DNA of 64,000 bases from AC-37 sp036389835 (GTDB lineage: Bacteria > Actinomycetota > Thermoleophilia > Solirubrobacterales > Thermoleophilaceae), in contig DASVWC010000105.1 in the NCBI GenBank assembly GCA_036389835.1, positions 124,001 to 188,000 of the forward strand, written 5' to 3'. Each line of letters begins with the position of its first letter. The stretch's first letter is position 1. The notes under the pieces were generated by a model, which searched no databases, was not told where the DNA came from, and saw only the letters and a program-made list of their open reading frames with translations. Positions 8,452 through 17,293 of the stretch are shown here, piece after piece. Position numbers and translations under genes: made by a program.

Positions 8452-9272
8452 GACGCAGCTCCCGTTACACGCGCGACCTGCCAGCGGTCGCGCCGGACCA
8501 GCTCGAGGCCGTAGGCGACCCCGTAGCGCGTGCCGGCCGCGGCGTCCTCCACGGTCGCCTCGACGAGGATCGTGCGCCGCGCCGCCGCGGCGCGCGTCTG
8601 CCCGACTGCGTCGATGTCGGCGAGCCGCAGCCCGGACGCGAGCGGATCGATCCGCTCGCCCGGCGCGGTGAGGTAGGTGAGGTCGCCGCCTGAGACATAG
8701 GCCGCCAGGAAGCGCTCGACGAGCGTCCGGATCGCCGCGGCGTCGGGTCCCGCGAGCGGCGCGGGGTCGTCGTCCTCGATGCGCGCTGGCCGCGGACCGG
8801 CGACGAAGGCGGGCAGCGCGTACACCGCCAGACCGCCAGCGGCGTCGCGCGCGATCGGAACGCTCAGGTAGCGCGCGCTCCGGCCGCCGAGCTCGCACGC
8901 GACGGTGATCAGCGCCCGGTCGCTCGAGAGCGCCGTCTCGGCCGCGACGCCGATCGTGGCGACGGCCGCGCCGGGCGGGATGTCGATGACCAGCTGGCGC
9001 GGCATGCTCTCGGCGAGGAACCGCCGCAGCTCACCGGCGCGGCCGCCCAGGTACGCACGCGCGAACCTGATCGCGAGTGCCCGCGCCTCCGGACTCGGAA
9101 AGGCTTCATGCGTCGGCGCGGGAGCTGGCTGGTGGTCGCGCGGCTCGGCGGCGATGCTGGCGATCCCCCGGACGAAGATCAGCGCGACGAGCGCCCACAG
9201 CGCGACGCGCCCGGCCGTCCGCAGCAGCCCTCGGCCGGTCGGCGCGGTGCGGCCTTCGCGTCGATCTGACAT
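8448..9272 (-). CDS. TcpC-like conjugation protein
   Basis: A 274-residue bitopic protein. A short cytoplasmic N-terminus precedes one membrane helix at about residues 20-40 (VALWALVALIFVRGIASIA). The extracellular part appears to have two repeated NTF2-like units, about residues 58-150 and 165-274, each with an FARAYL/FLAAYV helix at its start. That two-domain layout is typical of TcpC from Gram-positive conjugative elements, which contacts the channel and the hydrolase. It is the first gene of the operon. The 105 bases upstream, before the ArsR gene, should hold its promoter. Confidence 0.75.
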   Translation of the reverse strand: MSDRREGRTAPTGRGLLRTAGRVALWALVALIFVRGIASIAAEPRDHQPAPAPTHEAFPSPEARALAIRFARAYLGGRAGELRRFLAESMPRQLVIDIPPGAAVATIGVAAETALSSDRALITVACELGGRSARYLSVPIARDAAGGLAVYALPAFVAGPRPARIEDDDPAPLAGPDAAAIRTLVERFLAAYVSGGDLTYLTAPGERIDPLASGLRLADIDAVGQTRAAAARRTILVEATVEDAAAGTRYGVAYGLELVRRDRWQVARVTGAAS

Positions 9273-9377
9273 CTACTCGACCTCCATGGGCCGAGTCGTA
9301 CGGCCAGGCCGCCGCGAAATCCACAACTCCACAAACGAACAAGCGCGCAGTTGAATCGTGAGCCGGCGGCGCATCCG

Positions 9378-9785
9378 CTAGCGCTCCTCGCGCTCCGCGT
9401 CGAAGGCCGCACGCAGACCGTCGAGCCGGTCGATCAGGGTCCCGCTGACCTGCTCGATCAGCCACCAGCCGGTCCAGTCGGCGAGCGCGTAGCGGACCGA
9501 GGAGCCGACCTTGCGCCGGCTCAGCACGCCGGCCTGGTGGAGGACGTTGAGGTGGCGCGAGATGTTCTGGTAGGTGGTGCCGAGCTGATCGCTCAGCTCC
9601 TGCACGCTGGCCTCGCCGTCGTTCAGCAGCTCGAGCAGGCGGATCCGGGTGGGGTCGGCGAAAAGCCGCAGCCGGAACGCGACGAGCTCGACGGCTTGGT
9701 CGCTCAGCCGTGCGCCGCGGCGGACGCGATTACGCGACCGCTCGTCATGCTGGCCTTGCCTCGTATGGGTGCGTGTGCTGCCCAT
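9378..9785 (-). CDS. ArsR-family winged-helix transcriptional regulator
   Basis: A 135-residue repressor-type protein. The ArsR signature is plain: FRLRLFADPTRIRLLELL at about residues 37-54, the recognition helix QLGTTYQNISRHLNVLHQAG at about 66-86, and the wing RRKVGSSVRYALAD after it. No metal-binding ELCVC-type motif is present, so the inducer is unknown. It lies just upstream of the conjugation operon in the same direction and downstream of the NACHT gene, so it could control transfer genes. The start is the most upstream ATG; no good ribosome-binding site is seen. Confidence 0.8.
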   Translation of the reverse strand: MGSTRTHTRQGQHDERSRNRVRRGARLSDQAVELVAFRLRLFADPTRIRLLELLNDGEASVQELSDQLGTTYQNISRHLNVLHQAGVLSRRKVGSSVRYALADWTGWWLIEQVSGTLIDRLDGLRAAFDAEREER

Positions 9786-9910
9786 CGTGCATGGAGAGAA
9801 CGACGGGGCGGACGTGGAGAAAAACTTTCGGAGCCGCCGTCAACTAGCGGTCGTCAGGCGGACCACCAACCGTGCGACAGCGCTCTGCAGCTCAGCGAGC
9901 GGATTGAAAG

Positions 9911-12841
9911 CTAGAAATCCTCAAGTTTTGTCCAAGCTTCAAGAGCGATGTCGCTGTACTGCGCTCTCGCTTGGTCGAGGAGGCTGACCAGGTCCTTGCC
10001 CAGGAACTGCGCCCCGCCGCCATCCACGCTGGTCCTCGTGAGTCGCTCGAGCTGGCCGATGGCTGAGAGCCCTCCTCCCGGCCCCGCCTCCCGTTGGTAC
10101 CAGTCACTCCTGACAAAAAAGACGCCACCATGCCGACAACCGTAAGTTCCCGACGGAATAGCGAGCCCCTTGAGAAATGGGTCGGCATCTAGGACACCCC
10201 AAGCCACCGGCAGCGCAAATGAGGCGGACCGACTGGTTGCAGGGACCAGACTGCCGAAGACACCACAGCGAAGCGTGGTCAAAAGCGAATACCTGATCCC
10301 GCCGGTGGACAGCACGATTGTTCGGCGGTCCGCGCGCCGGACCTCGGCTTCGGGTGAGGCATCAAGAACTGCCTCATCGGCGTCGTGTGGCTCGACGAAC
10401 GCAAACAAACACTCCGTCAGGGTCATAACGGGCGCTACATCACAGCCAGGGCTGTGGGTGATCACGGAACGCGACCCGTGAATTTCGCCCCCCCAGCTTC
10501 CGATGAGGTCGAGCCGACTCTCGCGTACATTGACTCGCTCAACCAGCGATCCCCTTCCGCGCTCTCTGCAACTCAACCGGCTGCCGGCCACTTCCAGTCC
10601 GCCGCTCTCTGAGTCACGAGTGGTCAGCTCCAACGCCACGTCGGTCAGCGAGCCTGCGTGCACCGTTGACTTTTCGAGAGCCAGTCTGCCGGCCGTCTGG
10701 GCAAAAGTGAGGGACTCGATCACCGTCGCCTCGAGATCTACGTCGACTTGGCTCCGTTGCGTAACAACGGCTGCTAGGTGGCAGCGCTCGAACCGAACAT
10801 CAACCCAGTTGGCGTCATCAACGTTGAGCTGCATTACCGTGGAGTCACGCCACGCAACGCGCTTCATACGTGTACCGGCGAACGCGAGCCGGCCGAACTC
10901 GGCGTCCGCGATCTCGCCGTCGGTGACCCGCCGCGTGTCGTGCTCGGGCTTGGTATAGAGGAAGGCGACGAGAGCATTCCGCCGCAGGTCAGCCGCGGCC
11001 GGATCGGCATGTAGAAACTTCGCCCATAGCCGCTCGCCTACACCAGGCTGCGTCGGTGCGAATCCCCCGAGGAAGTACAGAACTTCACGTTCGAGTCGCT
11101 CAGATAGCAACGGCGGTTTCTTGTCGAGGGCGTCTTTAAGTACCCGGGCGACGAAGAAGCCGCGGAAAGACTTGTGAATGAAGCGGCATTTGCCGTCTTG
11201 GTCAAGGGTCACGAAGGAGCACGTCGCGAAATCGGTCGCGATCTCATCCACAGACATCTCGGTCTCCTCGAGAGCAGAGCGCGCCCGCCCAGGCTGCTGC
11301 AGAAGCTCATCGAGCATTTCGTGGAAGTCGACCTCAAGCGTTCTGGCGGTGTACATCTTGAGAGCGAGTTCTTCCGCGAGCAGCCGCCGAGTGTCGAGCG
11401 ATAGGCCACCCTGGCGCGTTCGTCCCTTGTCAAGGTCGTCGGCGAGCTTTGCGTACGTCCAGACCTCGTAGAGACCGGACGCCCCGAACTGAGTCTCGGC
11501 ATCGCCTGGATCCAGCTCCCCAAGCAGAACTGACTCGATGACCAGGTCCAGCAGAAGCGGGCGGGTTGCCAGGTCCATGAGGTCATACGTGCGGTCGATA
11601 AACGCCATTAATTGATCTGGGGACGTCCCTCGCTGCTCGAGTTCGTCCGAGCGGTGTTGGATGAACATCTCGAGTCGCTCTCTGTCGAGCGGAAGCAAAC
11701 GGATCACCTGCACAGCCCGCTCGTCCAGCCCGTCAGTGCCAGCGGACGGAGACCGAGTTCCTCGTCGTCGGTCGACAAGCTTGCGACGGAGTCGGTCGGC
11801 TGCGGCGAAGGCGCCACCATGTGCCGGTACAGCCGGAGCCGTGATCTCGGCTTCGTACTCGCGCAGCGTCGCTAGGAGCTTGTCAAGTTCCCCGCGCTCG
11901 ACGAAGTAGCTTGGACGAGAGGTAATGACGGTTGGGGATGGGGAGCGAAGGACATCTAGCAAGGCGTAGAAGAGATCCAGCCGTCTTGCTGCGTCACTCC
12001 GTTCGACCATCTCGTCGAAGCCGTCAAGAAGGAGGTAAAACCAGCCATCGTGAACACGGCGCCACAGGAGATCGTTCGGTAGGTCTCGGTAATAGGCATC
12101 GCGAAAGCTCGCGCGTAGCAGGGTGGTGACGTCTTGCGTCTCCCGATAGTTGCGAAGCGGCACAAACAGCGGGACCCTTGTGTCCTCATGGGCGAGGTAA
12201 GCCTTTGCGCGGCCATACTGCAGATGTTCGAGCAGCGTGGTCTTTCCCGCTCCGAAGTCAGCGAGTACAAAGAGCGCACTCCGGGCTGAGTCGATCCCGG
12301 CGCGCATCCAACGTGCAATCACCTCGTCGAGATCAGATGACGCTCCGGCAACAGGAGTTAGCGTCGCCCAGGACAGCGGCTCGATTCCGAGGGGCAGATA
12401 GCCGCGAAAGATCGGCTTGCTCTCATAGCGAGCGACGACATCGCGCATCTGGTGACGGACATCCAGTATCTGGGCCGCCAGTTCATCCCAGGAGAGGAGC
12501 GTTACGTACGGATGCTCTGACGCAGCCGCCCGAGCGTCCGCAGTAAACCCATTCGCGCTCACCAGCGCTCCAGAAGAGATCCTGCCAGCCGCGCGCTGGG
12601 CTATCACTCGTGTGACGAATTCGGTCACCTTCTCGTTCTTGACCGCATCGTTGTGGTCCTTGCATTCGATCGCGAGGGTGATCGGAGGCGCACCCTCGAT
12701 TTCGCGGCGGGCGATCAGATCCGTCTGTTTCCCGGGCACCTGAACGTTCGGCGTGACTTGATAGCCAAGCGCACGGTACGCGTCGGCAACGCGCCCTTCG
12801 AATGCCTTCCCCGGCGGTGATGCGTCTGGTAGAGGAGGCAA
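9911..12841 (-). CDS. Mrr-type nuclease / NACHT NTPase / beta-helix protein (putative defence protein)
   Basis: A 976-residue multidomain protein. Residues about 12-120 form an Mrr-like PD-(D/E)xK nuclease, with Asp41, Glu59-Cys-Lys61 and a following NEKVTEF helix. A NACHT/STAND-type NTPase follows: Walker A ADFGAGKTT near residue 195 and Walker B LLLDGFDEM near 272, with the D-G-x-D-E pattern typical of NACHT. After a helical region, residues about 640-860 carry short repeated strands (RFERCHLAAV, VNVRESRLDLI) that look like a pentapeptide or right-handed beta helix, possibly the sensor. Nuclease-NACHT proteins are known bacterial antiphage proteins that trigger DNA degradation when a sensor domain is engaged. 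The start codon is TTG without a clear ribosome-binding site, so the exact N-terminus is uncertain. Base composition is less GC-rich than the conjugation genes, which suggests separate acquisition. Confidence 0.75.
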   Translation of the reverse strand: MPPLPDASPPGKAFEGRVADAYRALGYQVTPNVQVPGKQTDLIARREIEGAPPITLAIECKDHNDAVKNEKVTEFVTRVIAQRAAGRISSGALVSANGFTADARAAASEHPYVTLLSWDELAAQILDVRHQMRDVVARYESKPIFRGYLPLGIEPLSWATLTPVAGASSDLDEVIARWMRAGIDSARSALFVLADFGAGKTTLLEHLQYGRAKAYLAHEDTRVPLFVPLRNYRETQDVTTLLRASFRDAYYRDLPNDLLWRRVHDGWFYLLLDGFDEMVERSDAARRLDLFYALLDVLRSPSPTVITSRPSYFVERGELDKLLATLREYEAEITAPAVPAHGGAFAAADRLRRKLVDRRRGTRSPSAGTDGLDERAVQVIRLLPLDRERLEMFIQHRSDELEQRGTSPDQLMAFIDRTYDLMDLATRPLLLDLVIESVLLGELDPGDAETQFGASGLYEVWTYAKLADDLDKGRTRQGGLSLDTRRLLAEELALKMYTARTLEVDFHEMLDELLQQPGRARSALEETEMSVDEIATDFATCSFVTLDQDGKCRFIHKSFRGFFVARVLKDALDKKPPLLSERLEREVLYFLGGFAPTQPGVGERLWAKFLHADPAAADLRRNALVAFLYTKPEHDTRRVTDGEIADAEFGRLAFAGTRMKRVAWRDSTVMQLNVDDANWVDVRFERCHLAAVVTQRSQVDVDLEATVIESLTFAQTAGRLALEKSTVHAGSLTDVALELTTRDSESGGLEVAGSRLSCRERGRGSLVERVNVRESRLDLIGSWGGEIHGSRSVITHSPGCDVAPVMTLTECLFAFVEPHDADEAVLDASPEAEVRRADRRTIVLSTGGIRYSLLTTLRCGVFGSLVPATSRSASFALPVAWGVLDADPFLKGLAIPSGTYGCRHGGVFFVRSDWYQREAGPGGGLSAIGQLERLTRTSVDGGGAQFLGKDLVSLLDQARAQYSDIALEAWTKLEDF

Positions 12842-13012
12842 AGGCCCTACAAATCTACCGGCGAATAGATCCGCTTCCGGAATGCGCAGCGGTACCCACG
12901 CCGCGCAGTCCAGCGCTGATACTTGCGACGCCCAGGCTTGGTCGTCCCATCCGTCGCGGATCCAGCGGTCAGCCGTGCCGGCAATTGCCGGCGTGGGGCC
13001 TTCGGCTGCGGC

Positions 13013-13540
13013 TCAGCAGGCGACCAGTAGATGGAACGGCAAGTCGGCAGGGTTCCCATCCGCGCCGTAGGTCTGCACGCCGACGATCCCGCCGAGGTCG
13101 GTCACGGTTACTCGCCCGGCGGGCACGCTCGTGCCGTCCGTCGACCCCAACGTGGCTGTGTACGCGCAGCCCGATACGTTCTCCGCGAAGCCAACCGTGT
13201 ATGCGCCGGAGCCGACGGAGGTGTGTCCCCCGTGTGTGGCGTTCCCGCGAACGAATCCGCCGCCCGAGGAAACCGCGGCGAAGAAGTTCGCGGCTGGTTG
13301 ACCCGGAGGTCCCTGCTGGCCGCGCAACGCCCGTCTGGCCCCTGCGCCTAGATCGGCGAGCCGCAGTGATCCGTTATCGACATGCCGCGAGGTGACGGCG
13401 CGGCTGCGGATCTGCTCCGACCCGACGCTGTTGCGCGGCAGGCTGAGTGCGGCGTACGACGTCCCGCCGAGCGCCAGCACGAGCGCGGCGGTGGCCGCCA
13501 CGTTCGCGTAGGTAATCCGGTCACGAAGCCAGGCGATCAT
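13013..13540 (-). CDS. Exported TYANV-type protein (copy 1)
   Basis: A 175-residue protein with the N-terminal pattern ITYANVAATAALVLALGGTSYAAL, which works as a signal or membrane anchor. A Ser/Arg-rich linker ending in a short GPPGQP collagen-like stretch comes next, and then a beta-rich, glycine-rich domain ending in a terminal Cys. Similar N-termini are frequent in uncharacterised exported proteins of Thermoleophilia (recall). A good ribosome-binding site (AGGAGG) lies six bases upstream of the ATG. It is the third gene after the sigma factor and the Ig-like protein. The same position in copy 2 is taken by 45298-45924. Confidence 0.7.
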   Translation of the reverse strand: MIAWLRDRITYANVAATAALVLALGGTSYAALSLPRNSVGSEQIRSRAVTSRHVDNGSLRLADLGAGARRALRGQQGPPGQPAANFFAAVSSGGGFVRGNATHGGHTSVGSGAYTVGFAENVSGCAYTATLGSTDGTSVPAGRVTVTDLGGIVGVQTYGADGNPADLPFHLLVAC

Positions 13541-13583
13541 CTGCGCCTCCTGAGAGCGGGAAGTCCTCGCAGTACAGCACGGC

Positions 13584-15797
13584 TCAACCGCGCACGACGA
13601 GTTTCAGTCGCGATGAGCCTCCTGTCACGTACGGGTAGGTGGCCTCGCCGGGTACCTTGACCCGGAACGTGTAGACGACCCGGCCGGTGGTGCCGCCGAA
13701 GCGGTAGTCGTAGCGCCAGCGGCCGAGCGCGTCGGTGTGGAAGGTCGTGAACGTCTGCCAGGCCCCGCGGATGAGCACCTGAAGCTCGACCAACTTGCCC
13801 TCCCGGGGAATGAAGCCGCCCTTGACCTGACCGCTGAAGCGCGCCGTTTGGCCGTTCCTGAGAGCGCGCCGGCTCGCGCGCAGGCTGCTGACCGCACCGA
13901 CGCGCACCGGCACGTCCGCGTCGGCCGCCCTGATCGTGGGCGCCCCGGCGTAGTGGAATCTCACCGAGCGCGTCACGCCGGGCGGCGCGACGTAGTAGAA
14001 GCGGCCCTTCGGCGAGCTGCGCAGTGTCGCGACCGGGACCGGATCCGCACCCGGTTGACCGCTCTGCTCGAGCACGACGACGTCCGCCCCTGCGATCGGG
14101 TTGCCGTTGCCGCTCGTGAGCTGGCCGCCGAGGCGGACCTTCCGGCCAACGAGCGTGCGCGCGATCGGCCGCAGCACCTGGCGCAGCTTGCCGCGGCGGT
14201 CGCGTATCGACCCGACGGCGCCGGCACGCAGTCGCGTCGGCAGCCGTAGCGGCAGGGTGACCGTCGCCTTCGAGCCGTCGGTCACGCTCGCGGTCAGCCC
14301 GACGTTGCCGGCCCGGTCGGCGACGAAGGCGCGCAACTCGTAGACCCCGTCGGGAAGGTGAGCGTCATCAAGAGTCGCAGTCGCGCGTCCGTCGCTGACC
14401 TTTGTCTCGAGCGGCTGCCAGGCCGTGGCGTCGGTCTTCTTGAGCTCGATCGAGCCGGACGCCAGGCCGGAAAAGCGGTCGGTGACCTGGACCGCCAGCC
14501 GGGTGGGATCGCCGGGATCCTGCGGCAGGAACGCGGCCTCGGGCGCCTCGTCGTCGAAGCGCAGGCGCAGCGGCGCCGAGGCCGTTCGGCGATCCGCGTT
14601 GCCGGCGGCGTCACGCAGCCAGACACGCACCGTCCACTCGCCCGGACCTGGCACGCTCAGGCCGTCGAGCGACGACAGGCCTGCACCCTCGCGCGAGCCC
14701 CGCTGGCAGGCGCCGCCGCCCGCCGGGCAGATCTCGTACTCGGCTGCCGCGACCGGCGATCCACCATTGTCGGCTGGATTGCGCCAGCGGACGCTGAACG
14801 CGTTGTTGCGGCTCCAGCTCTCGCCGCCGTCGACCGCCAGGGCCTGGGGTGAGTCCGGTGCCGTGTTGTCGATCAACACCTGCCGGGGGACCTGCTGAAC
14901 GTTCCCGCCCGCATCGCGGGTCTCGACCACGAGCGTGTGCGGGCCGTCCGGCTTGATCGAGCTCGTGTCGACGTTGAAGCTGCTCGCGCTCTGCGGACAC
15001 GGGGAGGCGAACGTGAAGTCGCAGCTCCTGCGGTCGGCGGCCAGCTCGCGATCGCCGCGCAGGAGCCGGACCGTCGAGATCCCGCTGTTGTCGCTCGAGT
15101 CGACCGTGAGCGTGTGCTCGCCTCGGTGCCAGCCATCCGTCCAGAGCGATCCGCCGACGCCGTTGATCGCCGGCTTCGTGTTGTCCTCGACGGAGACGAC
15201 CGCGGAGTAGAGCGTCGCGAGCGCCTGCAGCGAGCCGCGGGTTCGATCTCCGGTAGAGGTGGTCGGGCACCGCTGCGCGTTGCAATGCACGGCGACGAAC
15301 AGGGCCGGGCTCGGCGGCGTCGCGAGGAAGCGATTGCTCGCGACTACCTCGCAGGCGAACTGGCCGCGATGGCAGCCCTTAATCACCTGCAGGCCGTTCG
15401 ACAGCATCGCCTGCCACGAAGCGTCGGCGCGGTAGAAGTAGTAGCCGGCCCGGACGCCGACGATCGCGGTGTCGGGCGGTGCCACGAATGCCAGGCCGGC
15501 CACCGCTCCGCGCTTCGCGTACTGCCGCTCGCCGCTTCGTGCGACGACGTTGCGCCCGCTCAGGCCGCGGCGGCGGTGGCCGTTCGAGGGGCATGCGATC
15601 GTCGCGCGAACGCCCGTCCGGGTCGGAAGCGGCGTCCACGAGTTGTTGACACCATCGGCCGCGTCGCAGGCCCGCACCTCGTAGACGCCGGCCGCTGCTC
15701 GCGGGGCCGCCGTGAGTAGCGCGACGATCGCCACCGCCAGGACGGAGGCGATGCGGAACGTGCTCAGGCGAGGATCACTCACCGAAGAATTCGCCAC
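13584..15797 (-). CDS. Secreted multi-domain Ig-like protein (copy 1)
   Basis: A protein of about 737 residues with a signal peptide (hydrophobic FRIASVLAVAIVALLTA, cleavage near AAAG), a Cys-containing N-terminal domain of about 190 residues, and then several beta-sandwich, Ig/FN3-like repeats. The repeats carry phrases such as RDAGGNVQQVP, RDAAGNADRR and ADRAGNVG, the AGN turn typical of bacterial Ig-like cell-surface modules. The last 200 residues carry R-A-x-R-x-L-R-NG repeats seen in surface proteins. GTG 15797 is chosen because an AGGAGG box sits eight bases upstream; it overlaps the end of the sigma gene, implying coupled translation. Its paralogue is at 42922-45174. The ligand is unknown. 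Confidence 0.75.
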   Translation of the reverse strand: MANSSVSDPRLSTFRIASVLAVAIVALLTAAPRAAAGVYEVRACDAADGVNNSWTPLPTRTGVRATIACPSNGHRRRGLSGRNVVARSGERQYAKRGAVAGLAFVAPPDTAIVGVRAGYYFYRADASWQAMLSNGLQVIKGCHRGQFACEVVASNRFLATPPSPALFVAVHCNAQRCPTTSTGDRTRGSLQALATLYSAVVSVEDNTKPAINGVGGSLWTDGWHRGEHTLTVDSSDNSGISTVRLLRGDRELAADRRSCDFTFASPCPQSASSFNVDTSSIKPDGPHTLVVETRDAGGNVQQVPRQVLIDNTAPDSPQALAVDGGESWSRNNAFSVRWRNPADNGGSPVAAAEYEICPAGGGACQRGSREGAGLSSLDGLSVPGPGEWTVRVWLRDAAGNADRRTASAPLRLRFDDEAPEAAFLPQDPGDPTRLAVQVTDRFSGLASGSIELKKTDATAWQPLETKVSDGRATATLDDAHLPDGVYELRAFVADRAGNVGLTASVTDGSKATVTLPLRLPTRLRAGAVGSIRDRRGKLRQVLRPIARTLVGRKVRLGGQLTSGNGNPIAGADVVVLEQSGQPGADPVPVATLRSSPKGRFYYVAPPGVTRSVRFHYAGAPTIRAADADVPVRVGAVSSLRASRRALRNGQTARFSGQVKGGFIPREGKLVELQVLIRGAWQTFTTFHTDALGRWRYDYRFGGTTGRVVYTFRVKVPGEATYPYVTGGSSRLKLVVRG

Positions 15798-17118
15798 CCG
15801 AACCACCTCCTCCCTGGGACGAACTCCCGGCGGAGCCGGAGGGACTCGACGGCGCCGTCCCGCTTGAGGAACTCGACTGCCCGCTCGAGCCGCCGCTGTT
15901 GCCGCCGCCGAAGAACTCCTGCGGCGGCGTCTTCTGGACGGGCTGCTGCGCCGCCGGCTCGCTCGACGTGGCCGGCGTCGGGTCCTTCACCGGCTCCTCG
16001 CGCTGCGATTGCTCGGCGGGCGGTTGCGGCTCCGCGGCCTGGGCCGCCTTGACGGGTCCCTCCTGTCGCGTCTTTTCGACCTTCGCGGGCTTCGCGGTCT
16101 GGTGCTCGTCTGGGCGAGCCGGAAACACGCCGAGCTGGTTGACGCAGACCGCGCCGCCGCCGGCCGCGGCGCCTACGCACAGGGTCACGGCGACCTTCGT
16201 GCTGAGCGCGAGCCCGCCAGCTCCGGCGATCGTCTCGTCGGCGCCGCTCGGTGATCGACCCGCCCAGTCATACACCTGCCGCTTGGCGGCGCCGGGCAGG
16301 CCGCGGACGTGATCGATCACGGCAGCGATCCCGGTGGCATGCTGCTCTGCCGCGGCCGCTGGGATCGGCAGCGCGGCGGCGACATCGCGGCTGAGCGCGG
16401 CGCGCTGCTCACGGAAGGCCAGCAGGCAGTCGGGACAGCGGGCGAGGTGAGCGCGTGCCTGCTCGAGCGTGAGGCCGCGGGCCTGACCGCGGGCGAGGGA
16501 CTGGACCGCGCGCCGGCGCCGCCCGCACAGTCCCACGCCGCCGACGAGCAGAACGGCGACCTGATCGATTTTGCGCTGGGCGCTGTAGAGCGAGCGCAGG
16601 ACATCGGCCTCGCTCACGCAGAGCCTGCGGGCGACCGATCGGCGGCTCAGCTCGTCGCCCTTGACGAGCCGGTACACGGCGCGCTCGCGGGCGTCGAGCT
16701 CGCTCAGGCAGTCGTCGACCACGCGCGAGTCCGCAGCAACGGTGGCGGCTTCCTCGACGCCGTCGGCGCGCTCGTCGGCCGCAACCTGCTCGAACAGCTC
16801 GCCAACCGACAGCTCGCGTCGCCGGCCCGCCTTCCAGAAGTCTTTCGCCCGGAAGCCGAGACCGGTCCAGAGCGCACGCCGAACGTGCTCCTCCGACCGG
16901 AAGCGCCGCGTGCAGAGCACCATCGCCACGTCTTGGAACTGGTCCTCGTGCTCGGCCGGCGGCAGGTCGCACCACAGCCGGCGGCCCCGCATGCGGCGCA
17001 GAACCTCGGGCCGCCAGCGCTCAAGAAGCTCAGCGATCTCCTCGGGTCCAAGCTCCTGACCCGCGGCACCCATGCCCCGCTCGGCGGCTGGGGCGAGCTC
17101 GACGTCCGTGTAGCTCAC
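15775..17118 (-). CDS. Sigma-70-family factor fused to zinc-finger anti-sigma-like domain, TM segment and low-complexity tail (copy 1)
   Basis: A 447-residue protein. Residues about 25-110 look like sigma region 2 (with the RALWTGLGFRAKDFWKAGRRREL segment) and about 155-215 like region 4, with an HTH (LSRRSVARRLCVSEADVLRSLY). At about residues 225-245 is H-L-A-R-C-P-D-C, the HxxxCxxC core of zinc-binding anti-sigma domains. A probable membrane helix (about 300-325) follows, and then a Lys/Glu/Pro-rich and Gly/Ser-rich tail ending in GEFFGE. The sigma factor and its inhibitor-like domain therefore sit in one membrane-tethered chain. The start is a GTG after a GAGGGG box. The order of domains and the LPIPA motif after the zinc finger recur in 41560-42894. 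Promoter targets are unknown; the downstream secreted gene overlaps its stop. Confidence 0.75.
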   Translation of the reverse strand: MSYTDVELAPAAERGMGAAGQELGPEEIAELLERWRPEVLRRMRGRRLWCDLPPAEHEDQFQDVAMVLCTRRFRSEEHVRRALWTGLGFRAKDFWKAGRRRELSVGELFEQVAADERADGVEEAATVAADSRVVDDCLSELDARERAVYRLVKGDELSRRSVARRLCVSEADVLRSLYSAQRKIDQVAVLLVGGVGLCGRRRRAVQSLARGQARGLTLEQARAHLARCPDCLLAFREQRAALSRDVAAALPIPAAAAEQHATGIAAVIDHVRGLPGAAKRQVYDWAGRSPSGADETIAGAGGLALSTKVAVTLCVGAAAGGGAVCVNQLGVFPARPDEHQTAKPAKVEKTRQEGPVKAAQAAEPQPPAEQSQREEPVKDPTPATSSEPAAQQPVQKTPPQEFFGGGNSGGSSGQSSSSSGTAPSSPSGSAGSSSQGGGGSGGEFFGE

Positions 17119-17293
17119 CGTACCCCTCAGTCTTCGCTCCTGATTATTCCCCGTGCGCGCACGCGCCGGGTGCAGTTCGTCTCAGAAGAGGTAGAGAGCG
17201 AAGGGGGTGATCCGGAGAATCAATTTCGAGGTCCCCGCCCTCCCGCCTCGAGGCTGGGGGCCAACGGGCCGTGCTGCACAGCGCGGAAGAGCG

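Larger units (their letters stand above)
1..9272 (-). mobile_element. Conjugation (type IV secretion) module 1
   Basis: Nine minus-strand genes with 1-20 base overlaps encode a complete-looking Gram-positive type conjugation channel: TcpC-like, pilin-like, TcpE-like, VirB4-like, VirB6-like, a second small TcpC-like protein, a cell-wall hydrolase, a small membrane protein and the start of a coupling protein. The start-stop overlaps (often GTGA or ATGA) indicate one transcript. No relaxase or integrase is seen, but the module runs off the left edge. That it belongs to an integrative conjugative element is an inference from content and from the tRNA fragment at 31 kb. Confidence 0.75.
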
